From: Symsagittifera roscoffensis
Lineage: Eukaryota > Xenacoelomorpha > Acoela > Convolutidae
DNA: 64,000 bases
Direction: 5' to 3'
Assembly: GCF_963678635.1 (NCBI RefSeq)
Contig: NC_087063.1
Location: forward strand, 48,927,220-48,991,219
In this document: piece after piece, positions 44,301 through 55,679 of the stretch
Position numbering within the stretch: the stretch's first letter is position 1
Layout: every line of letters starts with the position of its first letter
Translations under genes and position numbers: made by a program
The notes under the pieces: model-generated
What the model saw: the letters and a program-made list of their open reading frames with translations, nothing else
The model's database searches: none
Told to the model about the DNA's origin: nothing

Positions 44301-47300
44301 TTGAGTCTCTTTGCTCCCCTCGCTCGTCGCTTGACCCAACGGTACGGTTTTTGCTCGTTCATCAATTTCCAATGGTTGGCGAAGTGATACTGTTTCCAAT
44401 GGTTGGTAGTCCTTGCTGTCTGAGTCGTCTGAATTGATTCATCATTGCTGCGGGTGGTTGGGATTTCTTCGCTTGGTAAGACTTCTGGCTTGTTGTTGCT
44501 CTTCTTTTTGTGCAAATCTTTCTCATACTGTTGCGGCCTTCCGTTTTTTCGCTGGTAAAAGTTTCAGTTTCGTCGCCATGGCACTTTTCCCAAGTACAGA
44601 TCCTTTTTTCAAACTTAAATTCAGAAGCTATTTTTGATTTTAATAATCTATACCGGTTGAGCGATTTGCTCGTCTTCCGCTGGTAGACATTAAACCCCGT
44701 TCGCATCTCCTTGGAATTATTGCTCCTCGCATTTTCCCTCCCCCTGGTTCGAGGTGACCTGTTGATCATTTGTCAGCTTCAATGGCGATTTCTTCAAGAC
44801 TGTGGCTTAAGTAAGTTCTGAGCATTCCTCCCAGCTCAGGATCGTTTTCGGCTAAGAAAGAACTTTTTTGTTTCATGACGTTTCACCAATCCAATTTTTA
44901 GGGCTCGGTTTCTTGGTTAGATTAAGTTAACGATATTGGCTTTCCGGTCACGATGCGCTTACAATAAGGTTAGCTTCTTTTAAGCGTTTGTAGAAAATTG
45001 TAATGCACTTTATGCCCTGTTGACCGTAATTTCATGAGATTTATGAACTTTTACGGCCGGCCGTTCACTCCACCGTTCCCGTGCTACGGTGATCGTTCAC
45101 TCCACCGTTCCCGTGCCACGGTAATCGTTTTCTGGGGAGTATATGAGTTCGATTCCCTCGGTGTTACAGAAGCTCTGAAACTTGTTAGACGTAAAGCATT
45201 TACCTCGATTGACGTGAATTTTCCGTGGTACCCCATGTTGACATAGTTATTTTTCTAAAAATTTTAAAAGTTTATCGGACGTGTTTGTTGACGTTAACAT
45301 ACCTGAAGGCTATCTCGTGAAACGATCGGTTGCTATTAGTACGTAATTTTTTTGTTCTTTTAAGTAATTTATTGAACCTCAAAAATCCAATTGTAGGAAC
45401 TCGTTATGTTCCCTTATGTTTCCTTGGAGTTTTCCCAACCTCTAACTTGGGTAGCAACATTTTCAAATTCTTATCGGCATTCCTGCACTGTTGGCAAAAG
45501 GTCGCCTTTGCCGCCAGACTGCGGTACATGTAGGGGTACCACACTTCCCGGGCTGCCTCAAATATGTTTCGCTTCCCATGGTGGTAAAAATGGGTCTTTG
45601 ACTCCATCGGCTTTTGCTGGAGTAAACGGATAACTAGAAGCCCATCTTGCCATGCACAATCGTCCCTTAAGGACAGGTCTTTTGCATATTGTGCCCAATT
45701 TATACACCTTCTCCTTGACGTTCTTCTTCTTATGTAGAGCCTCTCGCAAATTAAAGTACGCCGTTGAAGCAAAAGTTTGTAGAATCTATCGCACTTTTAG
45801 TAAAATAATATCCGTCGCAGAAGCAATAATTTCTAGATTAATTAACTCAGGTAGTGATGTGGCTTTCATAAGTATTCTACAATCGTGTGCAGTAATTGAC
45901 ATAACCCTTTGATTTGGATTTATTGCAATAATAATTCGCCAGTAATTTTGGAAGGAACTGGCAATAAGGTATTGTTTTTGGTGTCGCGCGTACTTTTGGT
46001 GAAGGCTTCAATTTTGGGGTTAATTTTGTTAATTCATCACAAGCGTTAAAGTTTTGGTCCAATCGTATTTAAATTTAATTCTAATATTGAAAAAAAAACA
46101 ATCGGAACTTTGGTCCAATTTGTACAGATTTGATTATATATTTTTTTTGAAATTTAACCGACTTTAAGGGAAACGGTATCTAAGCGCACACTTATTGTCC
46201 CGTGCATTTCGTCGATGTATGCGTTATGCACGTTTCTCGATTTTGATTGGTCGGTTGTCCCGCGCATGACTATCCGCCCTCAACCGTTGGTTTGGGCTTG
46301 CACGACTTCTGTTGTGATTGGCCAAACCGTGTTTAATTAGCTTACATGTTTTTCCGAAAGGTGAAATTTTTAACCAAAATCAAGGTTTTTTCTAAAAAAT
46401 GTTCCCCCTTTTTTCTCTACGATTAGTTGTCCTATCGTATCTAGAAGCTCCTCGATGTTAGGCATCTGATATTTATTATCGTGCACCTGCTGGTTAAGTT
46501 CTCGCGATTCGAGTGCTAATTTAACGGAGCCGTCTTTTTTCACTGTGATGACTTTTGTTGAAACAAAACAACGGTCGGATCATTCTTGTAACTTTTCGAA
46601 TAGCTTGTCAATTTATTTGTCCCTTTTTTCCTGTAGGGTTTCCGGCACTCTACGATCTTTTTGTTGTACCGGCACAAAGTTTTGGAGAAGTTCTGCTTGA
46701 AACCTACAGTTGTTAGTTTTTCCAGTTCTAGTAAAGAGTTTTGGAAAAAGCCTCCTGAAATAAAGTTGTCACTGGTTGATGTCCTTGTCCTCTGCTTTCC
46801 TGTTTCTGTCTTCGTGGTAGTTTCATCCCAATTCTGTTCCCTAGATGTTCATCACTGTTCCCCCTGGATCTGTCTGCTTAATTTGTAGGCCAAGATTCGC
46901 CATTAAGTCGCCTCCCACGATTGTTGGTTTGCTTCCTCCGATGACCCTGACGGTTGGTCTGGTTGTCCATCCGTTTGAGGCCAGTTCTACATCCAAAAAT
47001 TTTCACAAAAAGTTAATTTTCTTGTTGCTATAGTCACGGAATTCGTCGTTATTGGTAATCTTCTTCTTCTAGTTGATGTCAGTTCTACCCAACGTCTTCT
47101 TGAGGTTGTCGACTGTGAAAATCAATGCTGGTGATCAGCTGTTGATCCAGATGTTCATTGGATGCCCGTTTTTTGCTATCTTCATTTTCGGTCCGGCGAC
47201 TTTTAGTAGTGTCTTTTTCTTGCGACGTTTTGTCATGACCAGGTAGTCATCTGAGCCTTCTGATGACCAGCGTGCTTTTCTTACTGAACAAACCAACAAA

Positions 47301-50300
47301 GGTGGCATGTTGTGAACTCGTTTCATCCAACGGTGTGTCGTCGACGTCAGACACATCATTCCTTTGGATAACGCCGACCAACCGTCCCACACGACACCCG
47401 TTTTACCTAACAGGTTTTCTCGTTCTGGCCTACTTTTTCTGCAGAAATTGCATGTGGCAGATCGTGCCAGGGATCTCTGCATGTATCCCGGGTTGAATCT
47501 AAGCTGGTCAAAGTTGTAACACTGACGGTCTGGCCTCCGAGGTCCCCCACGGATTTGGAAGTTTCCACGTCCCCGTTAGAGTCCACTTGGTCCTGGAAAA
47601 TTGCTGTGGTTCGGTCTTGATTTGCAGAGCTCCTGCCGGGTTTTTTTCCTGCCTTCCTTAATTACACCTACTCGTCATTCCACTCAGCACGGTATAGAAG
47701 TATTCTAAGTTGTCCCCTTCCTTTTGCAATGTCTGATATTTCTAGTAAATCTCATTTCGTTCTTTTTTAAACATTGTTTCACAGGTTTCGAGAAATCTTG
47801 GGTATCGGATGGTTTCCAAATTCAAGTGCGGCTGCTGGTTGCGCGGCTGCTGGTTGTGCGGTGCGCGTTGTCCTTTGTGTCCTAGGCATAAGTAGAGATT
47901 ACAGATGAGAGCCCTTTCTCATTCCTCCCTTGTTTTTCCTCCGACAACCCCGAGTGCATTTATTTGAGTTGCTGTTAGTGCTGCATCAAAATAATAGTCC
48001 GATGAAACAAGTCCTTGCTTTGCCACCATCGCCCAGTGGATCTGTTGTTTCCAGTGCTCCCACAACAGCTGTGACTTCGCTTGATTCTGAGGCCAAAATT
48101 CCACAACTCCCAGGAGTTTCCTCTGACCGCGCCATTACAAGAGTTGGTAAAACAGTATCGGTTTAGTCTTCATTCAACTGTATTTTGTAGTGTAATATCC
48201 AACTCTGGTTTAGAGGTCGAGTTAAGCCAAACAGAACTAAATACAGATTGACAGGCAGTTATCTGCGAACACCTTACAGTGATAGATCAAACTCTCACAA
48301 TATGAACAATAACTAAAATGATTGACATATGACATCCAATACGTAGCCCCTCACAATTAAGATTTCAATTCTTATAAAAACGAATGGCTTAGATATTAAA
48401 AGCGTTAATGGTTGCGTGTGTGTGTGTGTGTGTGTGTTTTACTGTGTGTGTTAGTGGGTGTGTGTGTGTGTGTGTCCCTTACCCATCTCCAGGTACTCCT
48501 CGAACAGGTCGGGACACTCGGGTAGGTTGAACTCCTCCTCTATCTGGTGTTTCCTCACACTTCTCCCGTCTTTCCCCTCCCCCTCCTTACGCGTCCGATA
48601 GTCATTCCACATCTTCATCAGGAGGCTAAGTAACAAACATAATCAGTGTTATAAACCATTCATATCGCTAAAAGCATACAGCGCACGAATTATTTTACGA
48701 AGGACTCTCAAAAGCTATGTTGCACATTTTAACAATCATAGTTTTTGATTCTTATCACCAAATTGAAATTTTTATAGTTTAAAAACCAGGAAAAGATAAC
48801 AAAACCAGGAAAAGAGAACAAAGTTGAATATCATAAAAATTAATAATAATAAGAGAAAGGTGAGCTTGTCTGGAAATTTTTAGCATCACGATTGAAAACT
48901 TGTATTCGAAAATTAAATCTCTTCAAAATTTGAAAGTTGCAACCTTTTTTTTCGTTCTTAGTTCAACTTGTTTTAATCTTCATTTATAATTTAATATAAT
49001 TATCAAAACAATGAAGCTTCTGAAAATGATTTTGAACTGCACTGACGGTTTTCCCAGCTCGATTGTGTTGTTGACAATCTGTTTGCCGACAAAGATGATA
49101 GCCAAATTTTGTGCCATCTCCATTAGACAGTCATTATTTGTACACTGCTCCAGTCTCGCATCGGATCCAAACGCCATAGTGTAATTGCCAGGGTAGCCAG
49201 AAAATCTAAGCGTAAAATCAAGGCGGGATCTATGATTTTTCCAGGGATATGACGCATTTGCGGAAAATTTTCAAAAATTTGGTCGACTCTTATAGGTCGA
49301 CAAAATTGAATACCCGAGCACTTTTGGGTATTTCTGGAAAAATTTTGAACAAAAAGTTGCGTTTTTTGGCATTTCCCCCCCCATAATTTAGTTATTATTG
49401 GCTCCGAAGCGCCTTAGAAAAAAAACTTATGCTTAGATCGCAAAAATAGATGTCCTTAAAAAATGTATTGTGATGTCCCTTTTAGTTTTTTAAAATCATC
49501 ATAATGAAGATTTGAATTATATGTAAATGAATAATTATAATATATAAAAGTTAGTAATCTGAAAGATTCCGAGCCGAAACTTCACTCTCCGACCTTTTGA
49601 ATAAAAAGGACTCTCTGATGCTTCATGAGCAGTCGGAAAATCGTATATTTTTGTTGCATCATAAAAGACCAATGAATTGTTCCAATAAAACATAACCACG
49701 GCGAACACAAGTTTCAATGTGCAGGTGTTTCTTTTAACTACTTTCGAGTTAACGAGAAGCGATTTTTCTGTGGCTGATCTAACCTGCCCTTGAAGAATGC
49801 GACATATAGTACGGACGAGTACTGATTGAGGAACTGGAACACGAATATCTTGAAGGCCAGATGGTTCTCATGCTCCCCCTGAGTCCGGTGGGTCTCCCAA
49901 TCCGTCAACACCTCCGCCACTTTCGTGTAGATCTGGAAAAAAGTAAATTGGGCCATTTTTTTAAATTAAATTTTGCTCGTTGAAAGCTTAAAGAAGCTAA
50001 CCTAAGATATCCTAAGCTCATGCGAAACGAGGGCGTAAGATTATTTGAAAAGATTCATTTAAACAAGACGACAAAAGTAGCCAGCTTTGAAAGAATTTAA
50101 GAGGATCACATGAGCTTTTTCAATTCCAACTTTGAAACGTGTCGTTTTTTCATGACCGAGAAATCTTGACCACAAGCAGGCGACGTTTTTTGCAAGAATT
50201 CGGATTGACTAATTAGGTATAAGATCATCCACAATCAGAAGATTGTTTAATAAAAATGAAGTAGATCTCACGATGCCGGATATGGTGATGAGGAGCACTT

Positions 50301-51105
50301 GAATAAGTGCTCCTGTTGCCACCGCCACTGCGGGCGTGTATTTTTCGTCCCAGCTGTCTGAAGTGCGGCTCAGGTCATACAGGGGTTCCATGATGAGGCT
50401 GCGGTAGACGACCACGCCCGCCACAAAGACCAAGACCACCATCATCTGAAGTACACGAGAAGTGTGAACAGCAAGGATAAGAAGAGCGAAAACACATGAA
50501 CAAAAAATTCATTCAATTTTTTACAATAAACTATAAAATGAGAACTTTTTGAGCAAAGTTTTTCAAAAAGCAAATTGAAAAAGAAGTATAACAATAACCA
50601 GGGTTGGACCTAAAATTTTTAAGAGGAATATTTTCAAAAAAAAATCGAGACAAAAATGTCAGTCGAATGCAGTAATGGCCATGAAGCTTTTCTCTATAAA
50701 TAACCTAGTAGTTTATTTGAAAAACCGATTTTCTAGAAAAGAACTCATGTTTCTAGGGATTGACAAGCACCAATGACACAAATCTTCTCGAAAACTGAAA
50801 CTGCGCCTGAAAATTATGTTAGACTAAAGACGACATTTTTCATTTGTTCAAACTGATGATTTTTATATGAACAATGACTTATCGACGTGATAGAAATGTG
50901 ATAGAAATACTCAAAAAACGTGAAGATTAAGTGTACCATGAAGAGAAGTGTGACCAGTCCGATGACAATGCGCATGTTTTGAGTCCTAGGGGAGAAGAAG
51001 GGCTCTTCCTCCCCCGTGATGGGGTTGGGCTTGTTCTCTGTGGCTGTCATCACATACTGGTACCTGGGCTTTTCCTCTTGTTGCTGGAAGTCGTGCACTT
51101 CCCAT
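38379..51105 (-). CDS. Anoctamin (TMEM16 family), C-terminal ten exons
   Basis: Exons (plus coordinates, in transcription order): 51105-50937, 50445-50272, 49932-49784, 49205-49047, 48625-48483, 43326-43174, 42937-42885, 42511-42360, 38918-38828, 38552-38379 (stop TAG). All nine introns are GT-AG and every phase matches, giving about 471 residues against ~900 for a full anoctamin. Family landmarks: [12 protein letters not shown], a long membrane segment [87 protein letters not shown], and the end [18 protein letters not shown]. The calcium-site residues are kept: Asn/Glu in NNTIELG, both Glu in EEYLEM, Glu and Asp in IEIRLDA. Anoctamins are calcium-activated chloride channels or lipid scramblases of the plasma membrane or ER; the subtype is not decidable here. 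The cytosolic N-terminal half and first membrane helices should lie above 51,105, but I could not find them. Confidence 0.95.
40383..41417. repeat. 1-kb near-perfect palindrome (foldback/MITE-like) in an anoctamin intron
   Basis: The left arm 40383-40881 and right arm 40897-41417 are inverted copies, separated by only 15 bases. Each arm begins or ends with GTTCCGACTTTCGATACGA / its complement and has the internal AGTCGGAAC mirror. The centre is a GC-rich hairpin (GGGCTTCGCCCTGATACGAG ...). No ORF. A single arm occurs at 25398-25933. The arms differ by scattered substitutions, so it is not an assembly mirror artefact of identical sequence. Confidence 0.88.
41515..41850. repeat. Dispersed intronic repeat, copy 1
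   Basis: Starts GGGGCGGACCTAGGATTTTC with a G-run. It contains the GTCGACC, GCGTTTTTTGGCA-like and TTATTGG..CCGAAG segments shared with 49,230-49,450. A shorter relic starts near 50,600 (GGTTGGACCTAAAATTTTT). An interspersed repeat family of unknown class. Confidence 0.55.
43718..43936 (-). repeat. LTR (3' copy of the minus-strand element)
   Basis: Read on the minus strand it starts TGAGGGGCTTC and is preceded by a purine-rich tract (GTAGGGAAGAG). It matches 48135-48353 with many substitutions, for example the shared ACAGATTGACAGGCAG and CACCTTACAGTGAT. Confidence 0.8.
44118..44769 (-). pseudogene. Charged Pol tail of the intronic LTR element
   Basis: Overlapping frames rich in Lys, Arg, Glu, Ser and Thr, without a domain, in the position of the tail seen at 35,837-36,516 of the related element. 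Confidence 0.4.
45062..45125. repeat. Two-unit tandem repeat, 32 bp
   Basis: CGTTCACTCCACCGTTCCCG plus 12 more bases, repeated twice head to tail with three differences, inside the decayed integrase region of the intronic retroelement. Confidence 0.85.
45404..45772 (-). pseudogene. Integrase zinc-finger remnant of the intronic LTR element
   Basis: [20 protein letters not shown] then [20 protein letters not shown] is the HHCC motif, colinear with the integrase start of the 30.9-37.0 kb element. The catalytic core beyond it is shredded by stops. Confidence 0.75.
46430..46850 (-). pseudogene. Protease-RT junction remnant of the intronic LTR element
   Basis: Minus-strand frames read [34 protein letters not shown], then [20 protein letters not shown] and [11 protein letters not shown]. 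These are colinear with the RT fingers of the related element. The RT palm (YxDD region) that should follow is missing, so there is an internal deletion. Confidence 0.75.
47640..48110 (-). pseudogene. Gag remnant of the intronic LTR element
   Basis: The frame 48104-47919 reads [20 protein letters not shown] and [17 protein letters not shown], clearly related to the capsid start of the 30.9-37.0 kb element. Further Gag is broken by frameshifts. Confidence 0.75.
48135..48353 (-). repeat. LTR (5' copy of the minus-strand element)
   Basis: Minus strand starts TGAGGGGCTACG; directly after its end comes TGGCGCGGTCAG, a primer-binding-site-like sequence. Divergent from the other copy, indicating an old insertion. 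Confidence 0.8.
48415..48475. repeat. TG/CA microsatellite next to an anoctamin splice donor
   Basis: Interrupted (TG)n on the plus strand, so (CA)n in the anoctamin transcript, starting within about ten bases of the donor site at 48482-48481. Confidence 0.9.
49230..49450. repeat. Dispersed intronic repeat, copy 2
   Basis: Shares AGGTCGAC, TTGCGTTTTTTGGCATTTC and TTATTGGCTCCGAAGCGCC(T) features with 41,515-41,850, in the same orientation. It lies in another anoctamin intron, directly upstream of the exon at 49205. Confidence 0.55.
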
Positions 51106-54100
51106 CTAAAAATAGGAAAAGAGAACTTTGACAATTATAACCATTTTTTTTCTATTTTTCTTGCTTATAGTGCTATTTACAACTAAACGTGTTTTAAAAC
51201 TGTATCTAACAAGTGTAATCAAAAATTTATGCTACAAAAACTTTCAAAGTTGACAGTTATCACTTTACTAAAAGAAACGATTGGGTCGGTTGATAGATCA
51301 CTTTGTTTCAATTGGCAACTAAAGATAACATGAGCCTCATGCTAGATGTTATCATGGATCATAATCGATCTGGTGCTAGAGTTAAAATGAGATTTACGAA
51401 AACAGATAAATTTAAAAGGATGATTAAATAAGTATAAATGAGTTATAAATGGATAAAAAACTGTCTTAAATACCAAAATAGGTTTGGGGTTTATAGGTTA
51501 AGTTACATTGATCTAAGTTAAAATCGCGCAGTCTACTTTTTAATGCTGGACAATATACCAATCTGCCTTACTGGCGACATTCTTGTTTTCAATATCCAGG
51601 CCAAATGCAGCAGAAAAAAATGAGTCTGATCTGGAAAGAATTATTCAAATCGGAGGGTTATTTAGAATGTTAGAAAACTAAGTTAAACCATAAGTTAGTG
51701 TAGTATTCTCAATACTACAACTCAACCCCTTTTTAGATAGATAGTTGTTCGATACACATTTATTTGTCTTGAAGTTAAGGATTTGAAAGATCTTTTCCGT
51801 TTGGTTTAGAAAATTAAAGATGAAATGATGTCTTTGATTTTTTCTGTGGAACTATGCATTTTCTTTCATTTCGTTTCCTTCTATAACGATAATTCCATTT
51901 GTTTTTTTCCTTAATTTGACCACTGGAAAGTCATTAGAACTCAATCGCAACCCTCCCCGTCTTGATGTTTTTTGGTATCCGTAATCTTCAAATCTTGATT
52001 GCAACCATGTTGCTAGGATTTTGCGTCTGACAACCATAAATGCAATGTAACCTTCATTGTTCCTCCTTGTGCTGACTTCTCCTCGTCTAGTTTTATTTTG
52101 AGCTGCCATTTTCTTACCAATTTGCATTCCGTTGTTAGAGATAATCAAAATAATTATTTTCTCTGTGTTTTAGATAATCAGATAATAGAGGAATCATGTG
52201 TCGTACATAAATAAAATAATGGTAACTTTTATAAGGTAAGTAATTCGTGATTTGGTATTTTTTGTTTGCTGTAAGTTAGGTATTCTCTTTTTTATTGGTA
52301 TTCTTGTGTCATGGATAAACCCAGCACAATGAAAAATTACAAAAAAAAAATTATTGCATTTAATCAGCCATCGTTTACAGAATTTGTTTAGTCGTGCAAT
52401 TGGGTAGTGTCATTGTTAGACACATCTTCAAGACTTACAGTGCAATTTGTCGATACGACTAAATACTCAAGTTTTGAAAAAGCTGTATGAAAATAGAAAA
52501 AGCAGAATAAGTTAAAAGAGAATCAGTAAATTAGAAAAAGGAGAATTAGTAAACTATCATCAGAAACTGTCACAATTGAACAAGTATTATCTTTTTCATT
52601 GGGAAATCAATATGATATTTTTTGTTTTATGCTGATTCAAGAAAACATCGATAGTTTGACAAAATTGAGAGCTTGTTTTTTCAATTGTGATTGCTCGTCC
52701 AAGAAAATGGGTGAGTTTTTTATTAGAAAGAATCAATTTGGATTGAACTGGGAAAAAACAAATCTTGTTCACACTATCAAGTATATGGTCGACTTCAATT
52801 AAGATGTGATAATCGAGCACAAAAATGATGCACATTTTTAGGCAGAACATTGTCCTCAGCAAAATATTTTTCGAGTAACTCTCGATATATCTCACTTTCA
52901 TCGGCTATTCAATTTAGCTTACGATTTGCAATTATAGCAAACATTATGCTCATTTTACTGTAGAAAAAAATGAATAGTTACGTTGATGACAATTAATTGT
53001 TTCTAAAATCTAACATGGTCTTTTTGTCTGAGATTAAAATAGTTTTTTATTAATCATCAAAGTTTTTTAATACTGGTTTTTTTAGGTCTCAGTGATCTCC
53101 GGTTATATCAAAAATAAACAAATTGGCAAGTGTTTGAGCAAGTTGAAATTTAAAGTTCCTCAATTAACAGTTATAAACCATAAGCTTTTAGGTACTACTT
53201 GTTGATATGCGTGCACTTTTTTTTCTGTGACGGAAAAATATGAAATTTGCCACATTGTTGAAGAGCAATTATCATTCGAGTCTAGCCACCAACATTACTT
53301 TTCTTTGGCGTAACTTAAATGGGACCATTAATTAGAAGCTACAAATAACACCAACAATCTTGGCATAAATCTACGACGTGTTGGGTCGAAATTTTGGTTC
53401 GACCGTTTTCTCAAACAAAATAATCTTACAATGAAGTAATCCTAATAACTTGAGAAGATGATATTTCGTTTTAAACGTTATTCTGCTAGTGTTTTTTGTA
53501 ACTTTGTGCCTAAGCGAAATTCAAAATCAACCTATCAGCTCTTCTGCACTAAGAGGATTCCGGGGGCAAGAAATCTGTTGCTACAACTTTCAAAGAGTGA
53601 TACATCAAAGGTTTCAACCCAAGTTTGTTGTGCGCTTTGATTCCAATTGGAGAATATTTTTTTCTTGAAATTTGTGCCGATTTTTTTCAGTCATAAAACC
53701 GCCTGAGTTTGAAGTGAAATTGACTCAAAATTTAATTCAGTTTGAGCTCCTGACCTTCAATAGTTTATCATTGCTTTAATAATTGCCAATCAAAAATCAT
53801 AAGCAAGCGCTACAGAATCCGTTGATTTAAGTATGTTCCATAAAGGTCCAATAAAAAAAATTTTTTGTTTTATTTTGCAGGTATACACTTTCAACCAATT
53901 TGAACTGTTTCAGGAAGTTTTAGAAAAGATCACACAGAGAAACGCAGAAGAAAAATTTGTTTGGATTGTCTTAAAAGAATATAATCACCTGCATGGTCAT
54001 AAGAAATGTTATAATTTAAAGATTAGTGAAAAAAATATTTGGACCACTCAAACTTTGAAATAGTATACAACATAATTGAAAAAAAAATGTATGTTTGCAG

Positions 54101-55199
54101 TTTAATCATGAAAATGTATTAAACGGTATTTATTTTTTCAATTTTTTTTACCGATTGATCCTTTTGATATAGTTATTTTGACTCTGAGAGTTTTTAAAAA
54201 ATAATAGGACTGACTTTTTACTGTCTTTAAAAATTTGCTCAGTCCCTTATGTCCTTTGCTCTGTAATTTTTTTCCCTGAACAATTCGGAATCCGTACTTC
54301 CTAATATTGATTAGAAAGAAGCTCATTTTCTGTTATCATATGCGAATTGGTTCGCATCTGCAACTGCTGGTTGAGTGGCTTGTGAAAATACTAGTTTTAT
54401 AAAATATTTTAATAAAATTTCTTGCTCCTTCAATCGGATCTAAACCTGTAATTTTTTTGAGAGCTAAGTCTGGATACGCGACCTCTTTTGCCGTTTTTGT
54501 TTTCTTTTTAATTGTTTTATTTTAGCTTTGAATGTTCTTGAAAGTTTTTTCAAACTTGCCTTTAACTTTTTATGGAATCGACGTACTAGAACTAATTTAA
54601 AAGTCAAATGGGAGCGAAGCAAATAATTGATCTTCTGATATATTGGTGATATTGCTTGTAAGCTTTTTATTGAAGAAATATTTCTATTTCGGGAGACAAA
54701 GACATGAAATTTGTGTTTCTCTTCGTTAAGGTGTTCAGCATGAATTTTTTAAATGATATTTTTCTTTTTCAGCGTTAGTAAAGTTCCAAAGAATTATAAT
54801 AATTTTATTTCCTACTTTCAGTTTTAATTTTAAAGTGCGAACATCGATTATGAAATGTGTTGATTTTAATTTTTCTTAAACTGTTAGGTTAACTCAATTA
54901 AATTCCTTTCTACTGTGATTAAGTTGATTTAAAAAAATAATTGATAATGTTTCAGTGTGTTTTAAATTTCATTAAAACAATTGAGATTAAGCAAATAGAA
55001 AACAGTTTATTTTCAGCTAAATTTTGAAAACATGAACTGTGATTTTTTTGACAAATTCTAATTCTAATCCAGCATTTCTAATTTTAATTATCAACTCTAG
55101 AGTTTGAATGAAATTTGATATTAGTTCTTTGTAGAAAAAAATTTCAAATTATTTTCTCAAATTTAGGTCTGTTTTGGCCAGTTTTCAGATAAATCTTTC
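51106..55199. other. AT-rich DNA upstream of the visible anoctamin exons
   Basis: Expected to hold more anoctamin exons or intron, but none could be recognised. A 98-codon minus frame at 51,852-52,148 is basic and unrecognised. Frames on both strands at 52,596-52,901 and one at 53,458-53,640 have no recognisable domain. The only gene-like signal is the splice-acceptor-preceded frame at 53,881. Confidence 0.4.
53881..54063 (+). CDS. Candidate terminal exon, unknown protein
   Basis: A strong acceptor (TTTTTTGTTTTATTTTGCAG) ends at 53880, followed by an open frame of 60 codons to TAG at 54061: VYTFNQFELFQEVLEKITQR, then KFVWIVLKEYNHLHGHKKCY. Its composition is protein-like, less Phe/Lys/Ile-dominated than random AT-rich frames nearby. 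No upstream exon or family was recognised, so it could be chance. Confidence 0.3.
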   Translation, partial: VYTFNQFELFQEVLEKITQRNAEEKFVWIVLKEYNHLHGHKKCYNLKISEKNIWTTQTLK

Positions 55200-55679
55200 A
55201 AAAAAATCTGTTTTTTATCTATCTTAAAAGCGTTAATTTAGCTAAATTGGAGTTTTTTATCCTAAATGGCCTAATTTGAAATAATTTTGAAGGTTAACTT
55301 TCTTTATTTTTTTTAAACCAAAACTGAGTAAATTTATTGGCAATTGTTTTGTTTATCTTGATTCAATGGCTATACTTTAACTAAAACTGGTTGAATTTTA
55401 GATTAATACTGAATTAAATTAGCTCAAATGAAATTTTTTGGCAAAATTTGTTAAAGTTTTGGTTTATTTGGATTTTGGTTTTGTTTTTTTTTTTTTAATT
55501 GAGCTTAATTTAACCAAGATTAGACAAATTTTGGTTAAACTTTGAAATTATTCCGCTTTATTGGCTATATTTTGACAAACAAGGGCAAAAAATTATTATA
55601 ATGGGAATTTTTTTTTTGTTTTTTTTGTAATTTGTCTGAAAAAAAAATCTGGTTATTTTTTTAAAAATGTATGTCTATC

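Larger units (their letters stand above)
43718..48353 (-). mobile_element. Degenerate LTR retrotransposon inside an anoctamin intron
   Basis: About 4.6 kb between two ~219-bp LTR copies (43718-43936 and 48135-48353), inserted in the 5.2-kb intron between the fifth and sixth listed exons. It is on the same strand as the host gene. Relics of gag, protease-RT, integrase zinc finger and charged tail lie in that order and are homologous to the plus-strand element at 30.9-37.0 kb. The RT palm, RNase H and most of the integrase core are missing or unreadable. A target duplication could not be confirmed. Confidence 0.85.

Noticed and set aside
44118-44437. Plus-strand Leu/Phe-rich ORFs that look like membrane proteins
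   Set aside because: Antisense of the charged, Lys/Glu-rich tail of the intronic retroelement, which produces false hydrophobic frames.
43714-48357. 4-bp target duplication for the intronic LTR element
   Set aside because: The flanking bases do not match once LTR ends are fixed by alignment and the primer binding site.
51572-51630. Possible upstream anoctamin exon (acceptor CTTTCCAG, donor GTAAGG, 59 nt)
   Set aside because: Good splice-like ends, but the phase does not match the exon at 51105 (the required frame contains a stop) and the other frames do not resemble anoctamin helix sequence.
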